Shown one piece after another: positions 8,754-15,759 of a DNA stretch of 64,000 nucleotides (its first letter is position 1; each line of letters begins with the position of its first letter). The position numbers and the translations under genes were made by a program. The notes under the pieces are model-generated. The model saw only the letters and a list, made by a program, of their open reading frames with translations, was not told where the DNA came from and did not search any database. Where the stretch lies: positions 15,132-79,131 of the forward strand of contig DASXUL010000075.1 in the NCBI GenBank assembly GCA_036504855.1. The letters run 5' to 3'. The DNA comes from DASXUL01 sp036504855 (GTDB lineage: Bacteria; Armatimonadota; DTGP01; JAKQQT01).

Positions 8754-9758
8754 CTATGGCTTCGCGGCCAGGGTCTTTGCCAGGTCTTCAGATGGAAGCA
8801 AGAGCCTTCCGCCCACAGTGAGGGCGTTCGGATCCTGAATGTGGTTCAGCACGCGGATGGCTTCCGCGGCGCGACCGTCGCCGTACTGCGCGCTGGCGAT
8901 TTGCCAGAGGCTGTCGCCGGGCCGAACGGTGTAAGCGCGGCTCCAGCTCGATGTCGCCTTCGGCGCGGGCGCCGGGGCGATTGCGGCCGGCGGCGGCTCC
9001 TCGCGCTTCCCGGCGGGCGGCGCGGCGGGCGCCGGAGCCGCCGCCGGAACCGTGACGGTTCGCACTACCACTCGTTCGACGATTCGTTCTCGTGGGGGTC
9101 GAAAAAAGGCCATGTAAGCCACCCCCAGGGCCACGCCGACCACAACCCCGCCAGCCACCAGGGCGGCGCGGGCCATCTGGTAGGCCGCCGGAATCGGCTG
9201 GCCGGGTGGAATCGGAGCAAGGCGCGTCGGCGCGGGTTCCGCGGGCGGGCGGTCTGCCCGCTCCACCTTGCCGTCCTCCCAACGGAAGAACCCCCGCGTC
9301 TTTCCGATGGGGTCCACCACATAGGCGATCTGCCACGGTAGGTTGAAGAAGTTGTGCTGGATGAAGAGGTCCCACCGCGAGAGGAAGATCCCGAATCCGG
9401 GGTGCGTGTGGTACCAGCCCACGATCTTCAGGCCGGGGTACTGCTCGTCCTTCACGCGATGGATGTCATCCCAGGTTGCGTGGGTGAACTTAACGCTGGT
9501 GCTCACGGCCTCGGTGTGTTTGGCCTCGATAGCGGCGGTAACGCGCACCAGGGGGCGAGGCCCGTCCGTGCGCAGCTCGCCCAACAGCACGCCGCCCAGT
9601 TCCCGGGTGGTGTCGGTCTGCGCGAACTGCTCGATGGAGGCGGCGACGGCCGGATCCATCCAGATTTCCGGACGATCGCCGGAGGGTTCAACGGGAGCCA
9701 GCGTGATGTCCAGATCCACGTCTTCCTCATCCCGATGGCTGGGTTCCGGCGTTGTCAT
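8754..9758 (-). CDS. JAMM/Mov34 metalloprotease with transmembrane helix and LysM domain
   Basis: 334 aa. N-terminal EEDVDLDITL (11-20), then a JAMM domain with Glu53 (RELGGVLLGE) and HTHPGFGIFLSRWD giving His117, His119, Ser127 and Asp130. A membrane helix at about 195-215 (ALVAGGVVVGVALGVAYMAFF) is followed by a Pro/Ala linker and a C-terminal LysM domain (YTVRPGDSLWQIASAQYGDG). The predicted layout is protease inside, peptidoglycan-binding LysM outside, so it could couple wall state to deconjugation. The start is ATG at 9758, with AAGGA seven bases upstream; the frame is open much further upstream only because of high GC. It lies 38 bases after the E1 gene. Confidence 0.9.
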   Translation of the reverse strand: MTTPEPSHRDEEDVDLDITLAPVEPSGDRPEIWMDPAVAASIEQFAQTDTTRELGGVLLGELRTDGPRPLVRVTAAIEAKHTEAVSTSVKFTHATWDDIHRVKDEQYPGLKIVGWYHTHPGFGIFLSRWDLFIQHNFFNLPWQIAYVVDPIGKTRGFFRWEDGKVERADRPPAEPAPTRLAPIPPGQPIPAAYQMARAALVAGGVVVGVALGVAYMAFFRPPRERIVERVVVRTVTVPAAAPAPAAPPAGKREEPPPAAIAPAPAPKATSSWSRAYTVRPGDSLWQIASAQYGDGRAAEAIRVLNHIQDPNALTVGGRLLLPSEDLAKTLAAKP

Positions 9759-9796
9759 GGTCTGTTCCTTCCGACCGGCCGCACTTGCGGCGCGAT

Positions 9797-11035
9797 TCAG
9801 TCCCCCATCACGGCGGCGCGGTCGCCGGAGAGCTCGTAGAAGCGCTCCTCCAGCCCGCTGTGCGCGGTGAGGATGTCGAACTTCGGGATGCCGACCTCGG
9901 CCAGCGTGCAGTCCAGGTAGGCCTCGTCTCCGGTGACCATATGCGTGGACTCGTAGGCGCGGCTCTCGCCGCACGTCGGGCAGCGGGCCTCCCGCTCCGT
10001 CAGTCGTCCCAGGGCCCGGAAAACGGGTTCGGCTGTGCCGCAGGCGGCGCAACGGAAGGCTGTGACGATTTCCCGCACGAACCCCAGCGCGGCTTCCGGG
10101 CCAAGATCCGCTCGGGCCCGATCCAAACAGGTTCGCAACGTCGTGCCCGATGCCGTCCAGTCTGTTTCCTGGATGTGCCCCCAGGTTTCGTGGCTGAGGC
10201 AATCCGGCTTGCGGCGATAGGTGACGGTGAACGAGTCGTGCGTGGCGCCGTTGAAGAAGAAGCCTTTCCCTTCCAGGGTGGGCAGGTCCGCCCGGCCGTG
10301 CAGCAGTTTCAGCGCTTCCTGGCACTCGATGCCCGCGATGACGCTGCCGGTGGTGGGAGTTGTAGGCACCTTCCCCTCCAGCATCTGATCGCGCGACAGC
10401 AGCGCGCAGGATCTGCGCTGGGCCAGCATCCGGTAGTCCGCCTCGTTCATGGTGCACTCGTAGCACGCGCCGTCCGGCGGCACGAAGACGCGCGCCATGC
10501 CGTTCAGCACCTCAATGGCGCCATCCACGAACGGCCGCGTCAGGCGCCAACAGCACTGGTTTACCCACAGACGCGCCTCGCGGTTATCCAGCCCGCCGAT
10601 CACCACGTCCACCGCGCGGAAGACGCCGAGCCCGACGTCGTGGATGACGTTTCCGGCATAAGCGTGGACATGCGTATCCGGGTTGATATCCATCGCCGCG
10701 CGCGCGGCCGCCTCGGCCTTCAACTGCCCTTCGTCTCGTGCGCGGTAGAGGACAGATCGGGAAAGGTTGCTGTTTTCCACGCGGTCCATATCCACGAGGA
10801 ACACATAGCCGATGCCCAGCAGAGCCATGTTCTTCAGGATCTCATTGCCCAACGCGCCGGCGCCGACCACCATCACGCGGGAGGTGCGCAGGCGTTCCTG
10901 ATCCCACCAGGGGATCAGGCGCAGACGGCTGTAGCGGTCTTCCTCTTCGGCGCCCCCATCCAGCGTCACGGAGATGGGCGCGGCGGGCGCCGGAGGAGGA
11001 AGCGCGCCCAGCGTGATATCGAGGTCGTCTGCCAT
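9797..11035 (-). CDS. E1-like ubiquitin-activating enzyme (ThiF/UBA family)
   Basis: 412 aa. Starts with MADDLDITLG and a second similar motif ISVTLDGG (21-28). The adenylation domain has VMVVGAGALGNEI (55-67, nucleotide loop) and the LVDMDRVENSNLSR block (80-93) with the Mg/ATP Asp and Arg. A Cys pair CYEC (191-194) precedes SCALLS with Cys210, at the place of the catalytic E1 Cys in UBA3-type enzymes. The C-terminal part has further zinc-ribbon pairs CAAC and CPTC. The protein should adenylate the Ubl C-terminus and pass it to an E2. Its ATG directly abuts the Ubl stop codon (TGAATG), so the two are made together. It is longer than ThiF/MoeB (about 250-390) and has the thioester-type layout. 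Confidence 0.92.
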   Translation of the reverse strand: MADDLDITLGALPPPAPAAPISVTLDGGAEEEDRYSRLRLIPWWDQERLRTSRVMVVGAGALGNEILKNMALLGIGYVFLVDMDRVENSNLSRSVLYRARDEGQLKAEAAARAAMDINPDTHVHAYAGNVIHDVGLGVFRAVDVVIGGLDNREARLWVNQCCWRLTRPFVDGAIEVLNGMARVFVPPDGACYECTMNEADYRMLAQRRSCALLSRDQMLEGKVPTTPTTGSVIAGIECQEALKLLHGRADLPTLEGKGFFFNGATHDSFTVTYRRKPDCLSHETWGHIQETDWTASGTTLRTCLDRARADLGPEAALGFVREIVTAFRCAACGTAEPVFRALGRLTEREARCPTCGESRAYESTHMVTGDEAYLDCTLAEVGIPKFDILTAHSGLEERFYELSGDRAAVMGD

Positions 11036-11308
11036 TCAGGCTCCGGCGGTGATTTCGGGCAGCAGGCGGAGCACATCGTCGTCCTTCACGCCAGCGTCCG
11101 CCAGAGTCTGCTCGTCGGTAAGCTGCATGCCGGAGGCTTTGTGCTGAAACTTGTAGCTCAGCAACTGGCCTCCGGGGTCGGTTGAGGGAAGTTGCATCAT
11201 CTCAACGAGGCGGGCGATGATGCGGCGCACGGGCGCGTCGTCCGGCAGGGTCGCCTGTTGCTCCTTGTTGCCGGTGGCATCCAAGATGGTTACGTTCACT
11301 TTGCCCAT
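11036..11308 (-). CDS. Ubiquitin-like protein (Ubl modifier)
   Basis: 90 aa with a beta-grasp pattern: strand KVNVTILDATG, strand QQATLPDDA, helix VRRIIARLVEMM, then LLSYKFQHKASG and a closing LLPEI. This matches ubiquitin-like folds of the YukD type. It is placed directly before E1 and shares its translation coupling, so it is the likely modifier. Unlike ubiquitin it ends in ITAGA, with no GlyGly. Either conjugation uses a different end, or the JAMM protease trims the tail (for example after AG). The start is ATG at 11308, giving a tidy 90-residue domain. The fold is inferred from sequence pattern and operon position. Confidence 0.82.
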   Translation of the reverse strand: MGKVNVTILDATGNKEQQATLPDDAPVRRIIARLVEMMQLPSTDPGGQLLSYKFQHKASGMQLTDEQTLADAGVKDDDVLRLLPEITAGA

Positions 11309-11369
11309 AGGTTGTCTCTCTGGTCTCCTATACGGTCATGGTCGGCAGCGGGTTACGCCGGCGCCGTGG

Positions 11370-12257
11370 TCACTTCAACTCAATGTCGAGGTCGTCTTCG
11401 TTCGGCTTTGCCGCCGGTGGGCGCAGATGGACCTTCACGTCCGGCTCGCGGAACACGCGTTTTGGTCGCCGCCGGCCCTTGGCAATGCGGATCAGGCTGT
11501 CTGCCGCAACGCCGAGGATGAAGCCGAGGCCCAGCGCCAGGACGGGGAACCGTTTCTGGCGCGGTCGGGCGGCGGGGGGTAGAGCCGGCGCAGCGGTGGA
11601 ATCGCCCGGCAATTCCGCGTTGTCCAGGTCCGCCGAAACGGCGACCCCGGCCTGCCGGAGGATTGGGAAGGCCGCGCTGATGGGAATCGCGAACCCCACG
11701 CCATTTGAGTCCGCCTCGATCATCGTGTTGATGCCCACCACCTGGGCCTGATCGTTCAGCAGCGGGCCGCCGGAGTTTCCAGGGTTCAGGGCCGCATCGG
11801 TCTGGATGTAACGGCGTCCGTTCACAAGGCGGTCCCGGGACGAGACGATCCCCCGGGTGACCGTGTGGTCGAGCCCGCGCGGGGCGCCGATGGCGACAAC
11901 TTCATCGCCGTTCTTCAGGTCCTTCACGCTGCCCACCGGAACGGTGGGCAGGTTCACGGCGGAGAGACGCAGTACCGCGAGGTCCAGGTCGGAATCCTCC
12001 TGCACGATTCCGGCAGGGACCTCGCGACCGTTCTTCAGAACGACCACGATGGAGCCGCCGGAGTCTACTACATGGGCGTTGGTGAGCGCGAATCCGCGCG
12101 GGTCCAGGATAACGCCGGAGCCCAGAGTCTCACCGCCGGGCACGCGCACATGGATGGTCACAACGGAATCGTCGGCGCGGGCCACAACGTCGCGCACGGC
12201 GGCCCCGGCGGGCACGGCCAGCGCCAGGGCCAGGAGGGCGGAAAGGCGTGCTCTCAA
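11370..12257 (-). CDS. HtrA/DegP-type trypsin-like serine protease, membrane-anchored, no PDZ
   Basis: 295 aa. TTG start at 12257 overlaps the E2 stop (TTGA) with GGGAG shortly upstream; the encoded MRARLSALLALALAVPAGAA is a good signal or anchor. The chymotrypsin-like fold has the full triad: His62 (TNAHVV), Asp92 (DLAVL) and Ser162 (NPGNSGGP). No PDZ domain follows. Instead there is a membrane helix at about 237-259 (FPVLALGLGFILGVAADSL), a positive cluster RRRPKR, and a tail ending EDDLDIELK. This predicts the protease outside and the tail in the cytoplasm, where it could meet the Ubl machinery. The protease may act on envelope proteins; the link to the Ubl system is inferred from the operon and the tail motif. 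Confidence 0.87.
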   Translation of the reverse strand: MRARLSALLALALAVPAGAAVRDVVARADDSVVTIHVRVPGGETLGSGVILDPRGFALTNAHVVDSGGSIVVVLKNGREVPAGIVQEDSDLDLAVLRLSAVNLPTVPVGSVKDLKNGDEVVAIGAPRGLDHTVTRGIVSSRDRLVNGRRYIQTDAALNPGNSGGPLLNDQAQVVGINTMIEADSNGVGFAIPISAAFPILRQAGVAVSADLDNAELPGDSTAAPALPPAARPRQKRFPVLALGLGFILGVAADSLIRIAKGRRRPKRVFREPDVKVHLRPPAAKPNEDDLDIELK

Positions 12258-12760
12258 CGGCTGTCTCCCAGCGAAATCGAGATGTCGGAACGCACGTCCA
12301 GGATCGGCGCCGGATCCACCGGGAAGGCGGAGCGGTGCGCCGCCACCCAGGCGGCGGCGTTGGTGTCTAGCGCGTCGGACGTGCTGAAATTCTTGTACTG
12401 CACCATCTCCCCGATGCGGATGACCAGTTGGTCCAGCGTCTCGGCCGGGCTCCAGCGTCCGATGCAGACGCCGCCGTTGCGCCGGGGCGGAAGGATATTG
12501 GGGTGGAAGATCTCGGTGAGCCACTGGATGCGCGGCGGCAGGCGCGGGTAGTCCAGATGCAGGTAGATCTCCATCTCGTGGTGGCTCGTTACGGCCGGGC
12601 CCGGCGCGCCGGGCAACCAGACGAGCCCGCGGCATGAGTAGGTCACGCGGTAGCGGTCGCCCAGCGCGTTTTGCGGTTGGACGGAGATGAGCGTGCTGCG
12701 CTGGCCGAGTTCCTGGAGGCGCCGGCCATCGGCCTGGAGGCGCAAGCTCCGAACATCCAT
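12254..12760 (-). CDS. E2-like ubiquitin-conjugating enzyme homologue (second copy)
   Basis: 168 aa. UBC-fold features: RYRVTYSCRGLVW, EIYLHLDYPRLPP, IFHPNI (85-89), the active-site block GGVCIGRWSPAETL with Cys99, then the helix IRIGEMVQYKNF. The C-terminal tail ends SDISISLGDSR, matching the shared tail motif. It overlaps the protease gene by four bases. It is clearly related to the other E2 (4619-5146) but they differ through most of the domain, so they may serve different RING partners. There is a 204-base gap upstream to the large RING gene with no gene seen; it may carry an internal promoter. Confidence 0.85.
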   Translation of the reverse strand: MDVRSLRLQADGRRLQELGQRSTLISVQPQNALGDRYRVTYSCRGLVWLPGAPGPAVTSHHEMEIYLHLDYPRLPPRIQWLTEIFHPNILPPRRNGGVCIGRWSPAETLDQLVIRIGEMVQYKNFSTSDALDTNAAAWVAAHRSAFPVDPAPILDVRSDISISLGDSR

Positions 12761-12964
12761 GGATCATCCCCCGGAAGGCGAAGAGGTTGCGGGCGAGTGG
12801 CCCATGGCCCGGTCTGGTCGTCCGCCCAGCCGTCTGGCGCGGGAAGGGATACTGGCAGGAACGAACGTTGGGCGCGCCCGGAGAATCAGATCGCTCTCCA
12901 ACGCGCCCGAACACGCTCATTTTAGCACAGCCCCACGACTTATAGAGTGCGGCGGCCCGCCAAG

Positions 12965-14506
12965 TTAGCGCACGCGGCGCCGGCCGCGCCTCAACAGCCC
13001 CAGCAGGACGGCCACGCCTAGCACGCCGCCGCCCACCGCCGCGCCATCGCCCGCCGTCCCGCCGCCGCTAACCCACAGGGCCGCCAGAACCGCTAACCCG
13101 TGCGCCAGCCACGCCACGCGAATCAGCGCCGGGTGCACGGCGCCATCCCAGAACTGGCGCAGCCGGCCTCTCCACCCAGACCCCGCGCGCGCGTAAGCCG
13201 GCAGGGCCACGATGCGGCGGAGTCGTCCCGATTGCCAGCTTATCAGCGCCGCGTTCACGAGTCCGGCGCCGGCGGCGCCAAGCCAGACCGGATGCTGCGC
13301 GGCAACACCAATGGCAGCCCAGCTCGCCGTGAGCGCCCATGCCGCGACGCTCCATGCGGTGGGGGCGAAGGCCAGCGCCTTCTTCGGCGGACGCTCCGGC
13401 CACACGTCATGGTCCCGGCCATGGATGAAGATCTCCACTCCTGTCCTCGGCCGGGGCCTCTGCCGGCGGTAGCGGTCCGGCGCAGCAACTTCCACGGGGC
13501 TAAGGAGATAACCGTGGACGGCGGTGATCGGGACCGCCCGCGCGGTGTAGTCCTGCTGAAGGATGATCCGCCCTTCGGCCTCGGTGGGCTGGCCGTCCCG
13601 GATGGTGCGCACCGTTTCGCGCAACCGCGGGATATCCAGGGCGTTGGCGCGCGCCACATATTCCCGGATTCCCGGCGTGCCCGGCGGCGTGGGCCCGCCC
13701 AGGAGCTCATCGGTGAGCAAACGGGCGGACTGCCGGTCTACCAGGACGCCCGCGGAGCGCTCGATGACCTCGCGCGGGAGGCCCGGCGGCTGGATGCACG
13801 CGGTGTGGGTAACAACGCTGTCATCAACGATGCCGGTCTGCCAGCGTCGAATGCGCCCCACCTGTCCACAGCGGGCGCAGCCGCTGGGAGCGCCGCCGCA
13901 AAACGGGCATGTCACGGTTTGCTCGGAGCCTTCGATAAGGAACTCTCGATGCCCCTCCTCGAACGTGCCGGCCGGGCCAGTGTGGAACGGCCACGCCGCG
14001 ACGGGCAGGCCGGCCGGCCGCGCGTTGGGCGCATCCGGCGCCTCGTGAGACTCCAGGCGCTGCTCGCGCACGCGCGTGTGCATTTCAATGAGATACGCCA
14101 CCGTATCCTGCTGGCGCGCGATGAGGAGGCGTTCGCCCAGGGCTCCGATCTGGCTGCCCATGGCTGCGGCGTTGCTCCAGCGGTTGATGATGCCAACCAC
14201 GGTATTGCGGCTCAGGGGGGCCAGCCACGTGGCGTCGGAAACGACGGGCTCCAGCGTGAGGTCAATCGGCGGGGCCGGCGGAGCGGAGGGTGCGGGCTGG
14301 GCGGCCGGCAACCGGGCGGCCTTTTTCGGGCGGGGCGCCATTTCGCACCCGAAGGACGTGCACCCGCCGTTCTCCGCCCAGCACTCTTCGTGGTGGGGCA
14401 TGCCGCACCGCGCGCAGACGCGAACGGGCGCCTGCGGCTTGATGGGCGCCTGGCAGAACGGGCACGTTTTCCCCACAACGTCGAAGGCATTGGGCGGCTG
14501 GCTCAC
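12965..14506 (-). CDS. Large RING-finger protein with internal zinc ribbon and C-terminal membrane segments
   Basis: 513 aa, first gene of the operon. The RING finger is at 15-54 (CPFC, CARC, PHHEECW, GCTSFGC). A Pro/Ala linker then contains IDLTLEPVVSD (81-91), the motif shared with E1 and JAMM proteins. The middle region has a second zinc cluster (CPFCGG and CARCGQ) and an unassigned domain. Residues about 395-510 hold several hydrophobic segments (SVAAWALTASWAAIGVAA; GLAVLAALWVSGG; GVLGVAVLLGLL), ending in a basic GRRRVR. The start is GTG at 14506 with GGAG about eight bases before it; no in-frame ATG exists nearby. It is a candidate E3-like scaffold. The middle domain was not recognised. 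Confidence 0.78.
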   Translation of the reverse strand: MSQPPNAFDVVGKTCPFCQAPIKPQAPVRVCARCGMPHHEECWAENGGCTSFGCEMAPRPKKAARLPAAQPAPSAPPAPPIDLTLEPVVSDATWLAPLSRNTVVGIINRWSNAAAMGSQIGALGERLLIARQQDTVAYLIEMHTRVREQRLESHEAPDAPNARPAGLPVAAWPFHTGPAGTFEEGHREFLIEGSEQTVTCPFCGGAPSGCARCGQVGRIRRWQTGIVDDSVVTHTACIQPPGLPREVIERSAGVLVDRQSARLLTDELLGGPTPPGTPGIREYVARANALDIPRLRETVRTIRDGQPTEAEGRIILQQDYTARAVPITAVHGYLLSPVEVAAPDRYRRQRPRPRTGVEIFIHGRDHDVWPERPPKKALAFAPTAWSVAAWALTASWAAIGVAAQHPVWLGAAGAGLVNAALISWQSGRLRRIVALPAYARAGSGWRGRLRQFWDGAVHPALIRVAWLAHGLAVLAALWVSGGGTAGDGAAVGGGVLGVAVLLGLLRRGRRRVR

Positions 14507-14713
14507 CGATTTGGCTCCATGCTGAGTTCGGCGGCAGCGTCGCCGCCATTCCATTATGTGCGGCCGCTCCGGTCCCACGCTCAAGGCATTTCGGCCCCTA
14601 TCCGATGGGGGTAATAGCGACTCCTGGCTCGGAGCGAGCGGGCTCGCTGACCGAGATAACATCGCACGCGGGGGGAGCCGCCGCCGTGCCCGCGCCTCGG
14701 AGGTTTGTGCTGG
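14507..14713. promoter_or_regulatory. Divergent intergenic region between Ubl operon and che operon
   Basis: 207 bases separate the starts of the minus-strand Ubl operon and the plus-strand cheY. Both operons must have their promoters here or upstream inside the neighbour. No convincing -10/-35 pair could be picked. The only clear signal is GGAGG at 14699-14703, the ribosome site of cheY. Confidence 0.5.
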
Positions 14714-15154
14714 ATGAAGATGCTGAAAGCAATGGTTATCGACGATTCCCGCATCATGCGGACAATGGTTATGAATGCGCTGAAACGATCCGGATTGGCC
14801 GAGTTTGAGTTCATCGAAGCCGAGGACGGTCAGGATGCGCTTGAGAAGTTCGACCCCAAGGAAATCGACATCATCTTCGCCGACTGGAACATGCCCCGTC
14901 TTTCCGGCATCGACTTCGTGCGGAAGATTCGGGCCAACAAAAAGAACAACGGTATCCCCATCCTCATGGTGACGAGCGAACAGACCGTGGGGAAGATGAG
15001 CGAGGCGCTGGGCCGCGCCGGCGCAACGGCCTATATCACCAAGCCGTTCACCGATGCGGACCTCCATCGACGCCTGGCGAAAATCGTGGATGAGCTGCCG
15101 GATCACGCCGCCAAGCCGCAAGGCGGATTCTTCAGCCGACTCGTTGGCAGCTAA
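14714..15154 (+). CDS. cheY: CheY-like response regulator (single receiver domain)
   Basis: 146 aa, one receiver domain. The acidic pair is in VIDDSR, the phospho-acceptor Asp in IIFADWNMP, the conserved Thr/Ser in MVTSEQ and the Lys in ITKPF. A short C-terminal tail (KPQGGFFSRLVGS) extends beyond the usual 120 residues. It would carry phosphate from the CheA encoded two genes downstream to its target. The start is ATG 14714, ten bases after GGAGG; a TTG at 14705 is too close to that site. First gene of the chemosensory operon. Confidence 0.9.
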   Translation: MKMLKAMVIDDSRIMRTMVMNALKRSGLAEFEFIEAEDGQDALEKFDPKEIDIIFADWNMPRLSGIDFVRKIRANKKNNGIPILMVTSEQTVGKMSEALGRAGATAYITKPFTDADLHRRLAKIVDELPDHAAKPQGGFFSRLVGS

Positions 15155-15229
15155 TCGATTCGCGCGCCGGCGTCCACAGCGGCGCCGAACATGGCGGTTC
15201 CCTGCCGCCCAGCCCGCAAGGAAGTACGC

Positions 15230-15742
15230 ATGACAACCCTGGAAGCAATACCCAACATCGACCCGCAAGTGGAATGCGTGAAGGAGGCCGTGAAGGCCAC
15301 TTTCGCCATGGTCTGCGGAGCGGAACCCACCTATACCGGCGAAGCGTCGGATGACGGAATCGGCGAGCAGATCATCGGCGTGATCTCCCTTCTGGGAGAA
15401 CGCTCCTGGAGCCTGATGATGTGTTTGCCTGCCCTGACGGCGACGGCAATCGCCCAGAAATTCTGCGGCTTTGACATCCCGTATGAAAGCGCCGACATGG
15501 GTGACTTCGTGGGTGAGCTGATAAACATCTTTGCTGGCGGCGTAACCGCCCGGTTGGAGGGCATCGGGATCCGCGCGGAAATGTCGTTGCCCACGATGGT
15601 GCGCGGCCGGGATATCACGCTGCCGTTGCCGGAAGGCCTGCAGAAGGCCCGCCTCGCGTTCAGTTCCTCTGACGGCGACTTCACCGTGCGGCTCGTGGCG
15701 GGTGATCCCCGCGCCGCTACTCTGCGACGAAGCGGCGCATGA
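15230..15742 (+). CDS. CheX/CheC-like CheY-P phosphatase
   Basis: 170 aa. It carries the CheC/CheX/FliY active-site pattern, D-x3-E-x2-N, in DFVGELIN, followed about 21 residues later by the conserved Pro (SLP). These proteins dephosphorylate CheY-P. The single copy of the motif and the length fit CheX better than CheC. AAGGAAG precedes the ATG at 15230 by five bases. Its end overlaps the cheA reading frame (ATGA), so it is coupled to cheA. A second related gene is at 24809. Confidence 0.82.
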   Translation: MTTLEAIPNIDPQVECVKEAVKATFAMVCGAEPTYTGEASDDGIGEQIIGVISLLGERSWSLMMCLPALTATAIAQKFCGFDIPYESADMGDFVGELINIFAGGVTARLEGIGIRAEMSLPTMVRGRDITLPLPEGLQKARLAFSSSDGDFTVRLVAGDPRAATLRRSGA

Positions 15743-15759
15743 TGGCAGGAGGCGATGCA

